Source: Bdellovibrionaceae bacterium UBA2316
GTDB taxonomy: Bacteria; Bdellovibrionota; Bdellovibrionia; Bdellovibrionales; Bdellovibrionaceae
Direction: 5' to 3'
Assembly: GCA_002345205.1 (NCBI GenBank)
Contig: DDVI01000055.1
Coordinates: 42,630 to 83,821, forward strand
Length of the DNA: 41,192 nt
Shown here: positions 24,727-33,928 of the stretch, in pieces
Position numbering within the stretch: position 1 is the stretch's first letter
Layout: every line of letters begins with the position of its first letter
Notes under the pieces: generated by a model
Database searches by the model: none
The model's input: the letters and a program-made list of their open reading frames with translations, nothing else
What the model was told of the DNA's origin: nothing
Position numbers and translations under genes: made by a program

Positions 24727-26525
24727 AAACTTAAAGGCACTTCCATGACAAAACAGGTGTGTCCATCGTGTGGTATAAATCTAATATTACCACCGTGCTC
24801 GCGCATAATACCAAGTGAAATCGAAAGACCTAGCCCTGTGCCAGCACCCGGAGCTTTAGTTGTGAAAAATGGCTCCATCAAGCGAGATTGAACATCATCT
24901 GGGATTTGTGGTCCCGTGTCGCGCACATAAATGTGTAGCATTTTCTTAGTGATCTCAAACGTCAGTGAAATTTCTTTTTTGGTTTGGTTTTTTACCGCAT
25001 CGACACTGTTGTTTAAAAGATTTACCAGAACTTGGGATAACTGAGATTCCCGACAGCGAATTTTAATATCAGGAACCTCCGCAACGTTCAAAGTGATAGC
25101 CTTAGAAAGCATAGACTGCCGGCAAAGCTCTAGTGTTTCGGCAAGCCATGATTTTAAACTGACATCAAAAAATGGATCTTGAGCTCCGTTTCTAGAAAAA
25201 GAGCGTAAGCTATTTATAATTTTAGCGATACGATTGGCCGTATTAAGAATTTTTCCTAAATCTTGACTGAGCGTTTCCGTATCGATCGTATTGGAACTGT
25301 CTACACTGCGTTTTAAGCTACTGGCTTTTCCAACGATAATAGCGAGTGGGTTGTTGATCTCGTGAGCCATACCTGCTGCCATTCGTCCCAAGGCTGACAT
25401 TTTCGCATTTTGAATTAAGTTCTGTTGCATTACGTAGTCATTTAGAAAGGCACGTCGTAGCCAAAAAATAAGCAAAAGGCATAGGAGGGAAAATACAATC
25501 AACGGAGACATTTTTCGTAATGTTAGCCATTTCAGTTGATTAGCCGGTACAAAATATACAAGCGTTGAGCTCAGCTCAGGAAATGCTTCATAATATACCA
25601 GGTTAGCGTCGAGTTCGATTAGATGCTGATGTCTTTTGTTTTTAGAATATTTGGCGAGGTTAATTAAGTTTAGGGGAACTAAATCGCCCGCTTTAGAAAT
25701 TTTCTTATCGGCGGATTCGACACTGGATGGGTCGGCTAAAATCTGTTCCGCGTGGTTATATAAAACTAAGCGGCCGATATTGAAATCACGATGTTTTAAT
25801 AAGGAATTGAATTGATCGATGGTAATGTCCATGGAGACAGCACCTTTGAATACGTCCCCGGCATAAACGGGTTCAGAATAGGTGACCATTAAACCCAGGC
25901 CGGCCTCGTCGACATAGACCGACGTCCAAAATCCTTCGCGTGTTGGGTTCATTTGTGGTGTCGCGTTTTTATAGAACTCTTTTTCTAATATCACCTCTTT
26001 AGAAAAGAAAAAGTCTTTGGGTTCCAAATAGGGCGCTAGATACATAAAATTATCACTCGTGTAATAGAACCAAGGAGAGCTTTTGATTTCAAAGAGGCTG
26101 GGTGCAAAGTAGGAACCCATTTCAAGGGCCATATTGATTTCAATTTTTTTGTCGTTTGAGAGCGATGAGATAGCGTCAGTGGTCGTTAGATTGCCAAGCT
26201 TTTGGTCGTGGTAGCCTTTAGGTAAATCATTTAGGTAGGCACCTTTTATTTTAGAGTCATACTTTAAGTTCTTAAACAAAGGGCTGACTTTATTTGGTGA
26301 CAGGTGAAAGTAATTTTCAGCGTAACGACGACTTGCGGCCACAAATTTGGTAATCAGCTGAGTTTCCGTACGGAGGCTTGCGTGAATATCATTGAACTGA
26401 TTCAATACCGAATGACTTTGTTGAATCATGCCCGTGTTGTATTCGCGGTACACTGAAAACACGATCGTTAAACAAATAACGAACGTGATTAAATTTACTT
26501 TTTTTTCGAAACTATCTAATTTCAT
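24723..26525 (-). CDS. Membrane sensor histidine kinase with extracytoplasmic Cache-like domain
   Basis: 600 residues. Helix 1 (about 10-28) and helix 2 (about 340-360) bracket a 300-residue periplasmic sensor containing WTSVYVDEAGLGLMVTYSEPVY and GAVSMDITIDQFNSLL, the hallmark of double-Cache domains that bind small molecules. HisKA follows: MSALGRMAAGMAHEINNPLA with His388. ATPase motifs are QVLVNLLNNSVDAV, DTGPQIPDD and FFTTKAPGAGTGLGLSIS. No receiver is attached and no regulator is adjacent. The DHp/ATPase half resembles the PAS kinase at 5401, including a shared LRSFSR segment. It is divergent from the FN3-barrel gene across a 169-base gap (26526-26694), which likely holds both promoters. 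Confidence 0.92.
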   Translation of the reverse strand: MKLDSFEKKVNLITFVICLTIVFSVYREYNTGMIQQSHSVLNQFNDIHASLRTETQLITKFVAASRRYAENYFHLSPNKVSPLFKNLKYDSKIKGAYLNDLPKGYHDQKLGNLTTTDAISSLSNDKKIEINMALEMGSYFAPSLFEIKSSPWFYYTSDNFMYLAPYLEPKDFFFSKEVILEKEFYKNATPQMNPTREGFWTSVYVDEAGLGLMVTYSEPVYAGDVFKGAVSMDITIDQFNSLLKHRDFNIGRLVLYNHAEQILADPSSVESADKKISKAGDLVPLNLINLAKYSKNKRHQHLIELDANLVYYEAFPELSSTLVYFVPANQLKWLTLRKMSPLIVFSLLCLLLIFWLRRAFLNDYVMQQNLIQNAKMSALGRMAAGMAHEINNPLAIIVGKASSLKRSVDSSNTIDTETLSQDLGKILNTANRIAKIINSLRSFSRNGAQDPFFDVSLKSWLAETLELCRQSMLSKAITLNVAEVPDIKIRCRESQLSQVLVNLLNNSVDAVKNQTKKEISLTFEITKKMLHIYVRDTGPQIPDDVQSRLMEPFFTTKAPGAGTGLGLSISLGIMREHGGNIRFIPHDGHTCFVMEVPLSL

Positions 26526-26694
26526 TACGTGTTCTCGATAAAGAAGGCTACTTTAACGTTTAGGGAAAGTAAATTGATTTAGTCGATACAGGCTAAGTTG
26601 AAGAGAAGTGTTAAAGTAAGTTATTAACCCGGCCTTTGACCGAGTATGATAGATAAGTTCTTGCCGTAGCTGACTCAAAAGTTAAAAATTAAAT

Positions 26695-28347
26695 GTGAGT
26701 AAAGTGCTGATTTACTTAAATTTTCTACTTCTTTTAATTGCCGTCGCGCTATTTCCCGCAGTCTTAAATGCACAAACTGAAAATGACTATGTGGACTCAA
26801 AAGAACTTACGATCGAGTGGGAGCCCGTAAAGGGTAGTATGGGTTATGAAATTGATGTTTATGGATTGAGTGAGTCTGGCTTCGTTTCGCTGGGTTCATT
26901 TAAAACAAAATCGACTCAATGGTCATCAAGTCTAAATCCAGGAAAATATCAGTTTCGAATTCGAGGTTTAGACGCGCGTGGGGTGCCTGGGCTGTGGGGG
27001 GAGTTTATCCCATTTTTAGTTACGGTGCCGCCGCCGGTTTTGTATGCTCCCGCCAATGACTCAGAAATTAAATCCGATGAAAACGAGGACGAAAACGTTG
27101 AATTCACCTGGAAAGCTGTTAAGGGAGCCACCGCGTACGTGCTGGAAGTGTTTCCTGAAAAAGACGGCGAGGCGGCTGTTCTTAGAATCGAAGTTCCTGA
27201 ACCTAAAACGTTAGCGAGATTGCCCGTAGGAAAAAGATATCGCTGGCATGTGTATTCGATAGATATTCAAAAAAGTGCGGGTGATCCAGTTAAAGTGCAA
27301 TTTCAGTTTACCATTTTTGGTAAAAAGCTCGAGCCGCCGGTTATGGAAAAACCAGAGTCAGAATTTATAAATAAGATTGCGTGGTCAAAGCCGGTTGGTA
27401 CGAGCCATTTTATTTATGATCTGGCTCGAAAAAATTCGCGCGGTCAGTGGGACGTGTTAGAAAAGAAAGTTAAGTATGAAAAAACAAATTTGGATATCAA
27501 TCCTAAATACAGGGGCGGTGAGTATCGACTGCGGATTGGTTCCTTGGGAACGCTGAGGCCTAATTCTGATATTAAAACGTTTGAATTCCCAGTGTTTGAT
27601 GGACAGAGAACCGCGGCTAATATGGAAATTGCCAAACTTCGTCGTGCCATGGAGCGAGATCGCGACCATTATTTAATCGCAAGTTATTTAATATCTTCAT
27701 TAAGCTATACGGGAGACAATAAGGAAACAGGAAATCGTATCGTATATACGGTATTGGGCGGAACGGGACGCATCGGTTACGGTTATATGCCAAAGAGTCG
27801 TTGGGGTTGGCAGACGATTTTAGACATGGGCGGAGTGAACTTAAAAAATAAGACGTACACGTTTACATCGGCGGAACTAACGGCTATTTGGCGACGATAC
27901 ATAGGGATTTCGTCCCAGTTAAGACTATTTGGTGGACTATTTATTCGGGATATCCCTGAAGCCAAGGCATTTGTGGTTGATGAACTGACCGTAAAAAATA
28001 TTCAGCAACTAGGGCCACTGCTGGGTCTGCAATATTGGACTTCGTTTACATACAAATATGGGCTGCAAATCAATGCCCAATTAAATTTAGGAGCGATGAA
28101 GCTGGCGACACCTAATGGTCTTGAAATTATCCCTTCACCTTCGTATCAACTAGGGGTGATGGGGTCTTATAAAATGAAAGAAAATCTGACCGGGTTTTTA
28201 GGTGTTGCGTATCGGGTAGATAAAGCGTCATATAAAGCAAAACCCTATGCAGGGGGAACTGAATTAAATTTTGCTAATGAGGGCGACGTTAACTCCGTAA
28301 CCATGGTAGGAACGTATTTAAACCTGTATGCCGAATGGGGATTTTAG
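26695..28347 (+). CDS. FN3-repeat protein ending in a predicted outer-membrane beta-barrel
   Basis: 550 residues from GTG 26695 with a signal peptide (1-26, ending LNA). Two to three FN3-like modules: about 33-108 (WEPVKGSMGYEIDVYG ... YQFRIRGLDARG), 112-203 (FTWKAVKGATAYVLEVF ... RYRWHVYSID) and a weaker one to about 295. The part from about 330 on has amphipathic strands with many aromatics (RIGYGYMPKSRWGWQTIL, LLGLQYWTSFTYKYGLQINAQL). It ends in WGF, the aromatic C-terminus typical of BAM-inserted barrels. An outer-membrane protein displaying periplasmic FN3 modules is the best reading. Its stop overlaps the opposite-strand lipoprotein gene. Confidence 0.7.
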   Translation: MSKVLIYLNFLLLLIAVALFPAVLNAQTENDYVDSKELTIEWEPVKGSMGYEIDVYGLSESGFVSLGSFKTKSTQWSSSLNPGKYQFRIRGLDARGVPGLWGEFIPFLVTVPPPVLYAPANDSEIKSDENEDENVEFTWKAVKGATAYVLEVFPEKDGEAAVLRIEVPEPKTLARLPVGKRYRWHVYSIDIQKSAGDPVKVQFQFTIFGKKLEPPVMEKPESEFINKIAWSKPVGTSHFIYDLARKNSRGQWDVLEKKVKYEKTNLDINPKYRGGEYRLRIGSLGTLRPNSDIKTFEFPVFDGQRTAANMEIAKLRRAMERDRDHYLIASYLISSLSYTGDNKETGNRIVYTVLGGTGRIGYGYMPKSRWGWQTILDMGGVNLKNKTYTFTSAELTAIWRRYIGISSQLRLFGGLFIRDIPEAKAFVVDELTVKNIQQLGPLLGLQYWTSFTYKYGLQINAQLNLGAMKLATPNGLEIIPSPSYQLGVMGSYKMKENLTGFLGVAYRVDKASYKAKPYAGGTELNFANEGDVNSVTMVGTYLNLYAEWGF

Positions 28348-31300
28348 TTACGAGTGTAGAGTCGAACACTTGGTGGAACTAGGCAATAATTCGCTGAACG
28401 AATTCCCTCTGGTTGGACGGCGCCGATGTTAGGCGCATAGAAGCAGTCTTCATTTAATTCACAAAGCTCATTATCATTTCCGATGTAATCGCCTTCAATT
28501 TCGATCGCATTTTTGTAAAACGTAATACCGTTTATTGTGACCGTGTTGGTTGCATTCACGGCGTTAGAGGCGCAGGACGAACCATCTAGGACAAGAGTTG
28601 AATTGGTAGTCAGACCACTTCCGCTGCGATTATGCAGTTGACCACTGATGACTGGTCCAAAATCCCAGATTTGAATCGCTCCATTGGACGAGCCAATGGC
28701 AGATTGGGATTCTAAGCCTTCGTTTTTACCCCAGCCTCGAAACCAAAAATCAAATTTCAACATACCTTCCATAGTCAGCCCAGGAAAGGTCGCAATGCCG
28801 GCGGTATCGTCAGGATTTGCGGCGTCGTCAACACCTAGCGGGCCTAGCAATTTTGGTAACCCGCTGCCTACTTGAGTAGAACTCATAGCAGTACATAGAG
28901 TCGCCCCGTCATCATACCCGCAAACATCAGTGTGTAAGAGATAACCGTTACCTGTTGCAAAGCCGGATTCTTGGAATACAACTCCGTAAGATTGTGAATT
29001 TGAAAGAAACAAGTCACTCAATTGATTCCCGTGAGACCCACTCGGAATGGACCCGTCATTAGCGATGGAATTAATTGAATTATGAATAAAGGTGGAACTA
29101 ATGCTATTGTTTTTAGGAGTGCCAGAGGCGCCGTAGTAGTAAATTCCATGGATGTTATTCACAATCGTAGCATTTGACACTATGTTGTTTTCCACTAAGC
29201 CATCAAATAGAATGCCTGACTCTGTCGTGTTCGCGACAATAATTTGCGAGAGAATGTTTTCGTTGGCCGTGTAGGCGCCAAAGCGTATACCATAAGTACT
29301 AGCGGTACCTAATACATTTGAAATGTTAACTTTAGAGAAAATATTTTTCGGTCCTCTGATATAAATGGCTTGAGCATAATATGAGTTAGAACCAAAATTT
29401 GAAATGCGAACATTGTAGAAGTGGTTATTCTGAGCGCTCGCGCCATTTATTTCAATTCCGGATGGACTTGAATAATTTGGCCCATACACGTGACTGACAT
29501 TCAGACCACGAATCAAATTATTCGACGATGTTTGTAGCAGTAGCCCGGAGCTTGTATTGTGTATTGTTACCCCGTGTAACACATTTCCATTTGAGTTATA
29601 GAGTTCAATTGCTGGGACAATGCTTAGGTGGCCTAAATCATTCACCGTCATGTTTCTAAACTCTGATCGGTACGTGTTTGTCATATAGATGCCGGCTTGG
29701 CCGTTGACTGTACTCGTTCCATTTAACCGCGCTTCGATCCAGAGGTGTTTGCGATTGCCAGCGCAAAGAATGGTGTCGACATCGTCGGACCCAGAATTTG
29801 ACCAAGTGCCCGTGCTGCGTGTACAGTTAAATGAATTGGCAGGTTTAAATTTTCTAAGCACTGACGTATTCATGGTCACTACCGACACTTTATCGGCTGT
29901 GATGTTGTAACCAAACGTACTTTGGTCAGCGTTGATTAAATATATTTTTCCAGTATCGCTTAAATTCTTAACGGTTGTGATTGAATTGTTTGCTAGCGGA
30001 CCGCCTAATTCAGAAATTGCATTTGACCACCATACGGATGCTGCGGATATCGCAATGTTGAAACCATCTTTGGAAACCAGCACAGAATTGCTAAGCCACG
30101 CTAGCGCGGGGCCGTCTATTAAATCGCGAAGTCCTTTGTTTGCTTTCAATCCTTTAGAGACGATTGTGGCTACGCCTCCGATAACTATACATTCCCACTC
30201 GAATGCCCCTAACGTATCCGTCGCCGACATTCCCGTGCAGCTTGTAAAGCCAGTCATCACTAGTTTTTTCTTTTCGCCACCGTGAATGCAACCGTTAACT
30301 CGGTTCGTAAGGCCATCCTGAGATGAGCTGCACGACGAGTCAGGTTGGCTATAAGCATTAATGGCTCCGAATTGGAAATCTACATAATCATTCCAGTTAG
30401 CGCCATTAGAGGGATAAATGGCGGCGATGACGGGCTGAGTGTACGTATAGGCTAAACCGGTTGTTGAACAGGGCGACGTCAAAGTACCATCCGTGCGAAG
30501 GGTGTAAAGCGTGTAGGCTCCGGCAGAAAGTGGGGTGGTAAACATGTAATCAGTACTGTTCGCGGTTGCTGCAAAGCTAGCGATTGGAATAGTGCAGGTA
30601 TTGTCACTGTATATAGAGACTGTTTCACCCACCACCAAACCGGCCGCGCGAATCATGGGGCGCGCCGATGCTGCGGGAGAAGACGCCGGGGATATCAATG
30701 ATAACGTTGGCGCGGCATAGATTTCGTTGTCCATAATAGTTCCGATGCCTACATTGTCGGAAATAGTAATGTTTCCCGCTTTAAATGTCGGATTGAACGT
30801 GTTTGTTGGATTGGAAATCGCTACAGAAAAAGTCTCGTCACCTTCAGTTGAAGCATCGTCGAATGTGGGAATGATAAGTGTGTTTGAAGTCGTGTTAACG
30901 GAAAAGCTCAGCGTGCCGCTGGATGCGAAGCCCGTGAAGTCAGAAGACGTAGTAGAAGAATGGATAATCGCATAGTCGACGGAAAATGTTTGCTGCGAAA
31001 TCGCAGATAAACTCACATTAAACATTATATTGCCCCCTTCTGTCCCTGAAGAATCAGCGATAGAGACTAAAGGTTCAGCATCGTTATCGATAAGGCAGAC
31101 TTCAGCTATGTTGGTGGCGATCGTGGCATTCGTAGGTGCTGAAATCACGCCCTTAAAGCATTGTTTAGGTTCGTCAATAGTATCATCGACGATCGTAACG
31201 AGTGAGCTAGTAGACAATGAGCCGGCTGGAATTGTAACTGTTGCGGCGGTCACCGCGGAGTAGTCTTCAGGGGCAACCGCCGTGTCGTCGGCGGTGTTAA

Positions 31301-32201
31301 ATGTAAACGTAATTGGTTTTTCGCTTTCTGCACTTAGGGTAGCGGTGAAGGTGGTTGTCGCTATACTTTCTAGAGCCGGTGGAGCTGAATTGGATAATGT
31401 AATGGTAGGGGGAAAATCATCATCAATGATTGTACCTAGCCCGACGTAATTGGTGTTGGAAATGGTAGCACCGAACGCCGTTGTCAAAGTTACATTAAAT
31501 GTTTGATCGTCTTCGTCTTTAGTGTCGGGGGCGGTTACGTAGTTGATGATAGCCGATTGCTGCCCGTCTGCAAATGTCACAAATCCTGATGTCGGGGGCG
31601 TCGATTGAAAGTCGTCATTTGTAGTCGTAAGATTGTTAAAAGTATAATTGACCGTAGTCATCCCGACGGATGGTGTAGTAAGTGATACCGTAAACGTCAA
31701 CGTGCTTCCTTCCGTTAGGATGGCGTCGTTTACCGACGCGATAGGCGTTTGGGCGATCACTTCAGACGAAAAATTTATAGTGGCCTCGCGCGTGGTATTT
31801 TGTGAAATTTTTTGATCAGCACGAATCGAAATTTTTTTAACAGTGTCAGCGCCGATTGAAACATCGAATGCAGCGCAAGCGTTTGGGAAATAGAGTTTAA
31901 ATTCGCTGTCAGAACAATCACCATCGCTGCTGGTGTTGTAGCCTGACATGCTGGTCCAGGTTGTTTCGTTATCGATCGAAAACTGAAGTTGACCGAATCG
32001 TTGGTCGCATTGACCAACCACCGTCAAATCAGAGGAACATGAAGGCGAGGTTGATACTTTATAAACTTCTGAAGATTTTTTTTCTGCGGAAAATGTAATC
32101 CCGTCAATTGATGAAAGAATACTTAACGAAGGGTTTGCGTCCGTGCAGGCAACTAAAGCTAAACTGGAAAGGGCTACTAAAATCCATTGAACGGTTTGCA
32201 T
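28344..32201 (-). CDS. Giant lipoprotein: Calx-beta repeats plus beta-helix
   Basis: 1285 residues from ATG 32201 (a TTG at 32225 is possible but adds eight residues before the signal). Lipobox LVAC, Cys19. Domain order: an N-terminal region to about 150; three Calx-beta modules (about 155-270, 270-385, 385-495) with EGSTLTFTVSL, EDDQTFNV, EGDETFSVAI and DDD/DND endings. An Ig-like module lies near 505-595. From about 750 to 1100 come right-handed beta-helix rungs (NSNGNVLHGVTIHNTSSGLLLQ, NHFYNVRISNFG). Calx-beta modules commonly bind calcium and occur in adhesins; no catalytic motif is seen. It resembles the 7435-10635 lipoprotein in overall plan. Surface or periplasmic location is inferred. 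Confidence 0.85.
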   Translation of the reverse strand: MQTVQWILVALSSLALVACTDANPSLSILSSIDGITFSAEKKSSEVYKVSTSPSCSSDLTVVGQCDQRFGQLQFSIDNETTWTSMSGYNTSSDGDCSDSEFKLYFPNACAAFDVSIGADTVKKISIRADQKISQNTTREATINFSSEVIAQTPIASVNDAILTEGSTLTFTVSLTTPSVGMTTVNYTFNNLTTTNDDFQSTPPTSGFVTFADGQQSAIINYVTAPDTKDEDDQTFNVTLTTAFGATISNTNYVGLGTIIDDDFPPTITLSNSAPPALESIATTTFTATLSAESEKPITFTFNTADDTAVAPEDYSAVTAATVTIPAGSLSTSSLVTIVDDTIDEPKQCFKGVISAPTNATIATNIAEVCLIDNDAEPLVSIADSSGTEGGNIMFNVSLSAISQQTFSVDYAIIHSSTTSSDFTGFASSGTLSFSVNTTSNTLIIPTFDDASTEGDETFSVAISNPTNTFNPTFKAGNITISDNVGIGTIMDNEIYAAPTLSLISPASSPAASARPMIRAAGLVVGETVSIYSDNTCTIPIASFAATANSTDYMFTTPLSAGAYTLYTLRTDGTLTSPCSTTGLAYTYTQPVIAAIYPSNGANWNDYVDFQFGAINAYSQPDSSCSSSQDGLTNRVNGCIHGGEKKKLVMTGFTSCTGMSATDTLGAFEWECIVIGGVATIVSKGLKANKGLRDLIDGPALAWLSNSVLVSKDGFNIAISAASVWWSNAISELGGPLANNSITTVKNLSDTGKIYLINADQSTFGYNITADKVSVVTMNTSVLRKFKPANSFNCTRSTGTWSNSGSDDVDTILCAGNRKHLWIEARLNGTSTVNGQAGIYMTNTYRSEFRNMTVNDLGHLSIVPAIELYNSNGNVLHGVTIHNTSSGLLLQTSSNNLIRGLNVSHVYGPNYSSPSGIEINGASAQNNHFYNVRISNFGSNSYYAQAIYIRGPKNIFSKVNISNVLGTASTYGIRFGAYTANENILSQIIVANTTESGILFDGLVENNIVSNATIVNNIHGIYYYGASGTPKNNSISSTFIHNSINSIANDGSIPSGSHGNQLSDLFLSNSQSYGVVFQESGFATGNGYLLHTDVCGYDDGATLCTAMSSTQVGSGLPKLLGPLGVDDAANPDDTAGIATFPGLTMEGMLKFDFWFRGWGKNEGLESQSAIGSSNGAIQIWDFGPVISGQLHNRSGSGLTTNSTLVLDGSSCASNAVNATNTVTINGITFYKNAIEIEGDYIGNDNELCELNEDCFYAPNIGAVQPEGIRSANYCLVPPSVRLYTRN

Positions 32202-32372
32202 ATATGTGTGTCGGTATAACTTCAAGAAAACTTGAACAGTTAATCTTGTAAGTCGTTAATATGTATCACAAATTTGATTTTAAATGTCTCGTTGTAAGAC
32301 GTGTTTTTGCATCACTCTGGGGCAGTCTATTTTGCTAGCCGGTCCCTTTAAGTCTTGTTAGAGTTTTTCTAT

Positions 32373-33491
32373 ATGAAAATCAGCGAATTCAAATCTCATT
32401 TTTATCATGGTTCAGAACGATGCAATTTAAACAACGCGGGTCAGGCATTGATTCCCGATGTGAATCAGAAAAAAGCAATCGAGTGGTTGGATCGTTTCTA
32501 CAAAGAAGGAGCTTCGTGCTCCATGGCGGGATGGGACGAAACTGATAGTGTTCGACGTAAGTTGGCGCAGTTTTTAGGTGCGGATTCAGATCAGCTAGCC
32601 TACTTTCAGACAACAGCATCGGCGCTTTCACAAGCGGCATTTGGTATTCCGTTAGAGAAAGACGATGAAATTCTAACTTGGGATCAAGAGTATCCATCTA
32701 ACTTTTATCCTTGGCGATTAGCATCTGAAAAATCAGGCGCCAAGATTATTCAACTGAAATCTACAGAGTGGCAAACGCCGCTACAAACCATTCTAAATAG
32801 TATTACCTCAAAAACAAAAGTGATTGCGACTTCCTGGGTACAGTATGCAGCCGGAGCCGTTACGGATTTGAAAGCTCTGTCCGACGCCGTGAAAGGAAAA
32901 GACATTTGGCTAGTTGCTGATGTTATTCAAGGAGCAGGGGTAAGGCCCCTTAATTTCAATGACTCTGGTTTTGATATCGTCTGCGGGGGAAGTCACAAAT
33001 GGTTGTGTTCGTCTTATGGTGGCGGTTATATGCTAATCAAGAAAGAAAGACTACTAGAACTGGCTCCTTTAGAAGTGGGCGCTATGACCTATGGTGATCC
33101 CGACACGGTGAAAAGCTTTACCAGTGAACCTAAAAAAACGCCGCATCGATTTGAACCTGGTTCTAAAGCCATGATCGAAATCATCGCGATGGGGGCGACG
33201 ATAGATTTATTTTCTGAAGTGGGAGTCGAGGCCATCTATGCCGAGGCTTCGCGCTTAGCGGATCGTCTGCGCCTAGGAATTGAGTCGGTGGGTGGCAAAC
33301 TGTTTTGTTCGTCGGGACCGATCGTGAATTTTAATTTTGCGGACGACAGGGTATTAAAAGAACTCGAAATGCAATTGAAAGCTGTGAAAGTGGCCTATGC
33401 AAAGCGGGGCCCAGGGATACGATTATCCCCTCATGCCTACAACCGTGACGAAGAGATAGAAGTAGTATTAAACATTTTGAAGGCTATATGA
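32373..33491 (+). CDS. Class V (cysteine-desulfurase-fold) PLP aminotransferase
   Basis: 372 residues from ATG 32373 (an upstream TTG at 32355 adds six residues). The class V fold is shown by NNAGQAL near residue 20, YFQTTASALSQAAFG, the WVQYAAGAVTDLKAL segment, ADVIQGAGVRPL (the PLP-ring Asp region) and the Schiff-base lysine Lys209 in GGSHKWLCSSYGGGYML. It lacks the C-terminal Cys loop of true desulfurases as far as can be seen. Relatives include isopenicillin-N epimerase-like and kynureninase-like enzymes, so the substrate is open. The next gene overlaps by 4 bases (ATGA), so the two products may serve one pathway. Confidence 0.88.
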   Translation: MKISEFKSHFYHGSERCNLNNAGQALIPDVNQKKAIEWLDRFYKEGASCSMAGWDETDSVRRKLAQFLGADSDQLAYFQTTASALSQAAFGIPLEKDDEILTWDQEYPSNFYPWRLASEKSGAKIIQLKSTEWQTPLQTILNSITSKTKVIATSWVQYAAGAVTDLKALSDAVKGKDIWLVADVIQGAGVRPLNFNDSGFDIVCGGSHKWLCSSYGGGYMLIKKERLLELAPLEVGAMTYGDPDTVKSFTSEPKKTPHRFEPGSKAMIEIIAMGATIDLFSEVGVEAIYAEASRLADRLRLGIESVGGKLFCSSGPIVNFNFADDRVLKELEMQLKAVKVAYAKRGPGIRLSPHAYNRDEEIEVVLNILKAI

Positions 33492-33928
33492 CTCCTAAAG
33501 ATTTACAAGATTTGTTTAACAAAGAAATCCCCATAACTAAATCGATGGGCTTAACGGTGGTTAAATCAACTTCCGATGAGGTGGTTTTGAAGTTTCAACT
33601 GGATGAAAATAAAAACCATAAAGGCACGGCATTTGGAGGCAGTCAGTATTCGGCCTGTGCGCTGGCCTGCTATGGTTTGTTTTTAGTAGGGCTTCGTCAT
33701 CGCGGTTTTACGACAAATAATATCGTAATTTCCGAAGGGCAAATAAGCTACAAAGCTCCGGTAGGTGATCACTTTCAGTCGCGTGCCAGCTGGAGTGCGG
33801 AATCTCAAAAAAGTTTTTTCGAAAAGCTTGAACGTAAGCAAAAATCAAAAGTTACCCTGCAGGCAGACGTCAGTACGCAAGGTCAGATATGCACAACATT
33901 TAACGGTGATTTTGTCGCTATTCTATAA
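33488..33928 (+). CDS. YiiD-C-like hotdog thioesterase
   Basis: 146 residues of a hotdog fold. IPITKSMGLTVV, the NKNHKGTAFGGSQYSACALACYG helix (thioester-binding region of the YiiD C-terminal/thioesterase domain family) and ISYKAPVGDHFQSRA are visible. Expected activity is hydrolysis of an acyl-CoA or similar thioester; the acyl group is unknown. ATGA overlap with the aminotransferase gene implies translational coupling. Its last codons overlap the end of the opposite-strand ABC ATPase gene by 6 bases. Confidence 0.82.
   Translation: MTPKDLQDLFNKEIPITKSMGLTVVKSTSDEVVLKFQLDENKNHKGTAFGGSQYSACALACYGLFLVGLRHRGFTTNNIVISEGQISYKAPVGDHFQSRASWSAESQKSFFEKLERKQKSKVTLQADVSTQGQICTTFNGDFVAIL

Noticed and set aside
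28684..31263. Open frames on the plus strand across the Calx-beta lipoprotein
   Set aside because: They mirror the Ser/Thr/Val-rich codons of the real gene, with no ribosome sites or recognisable domains.
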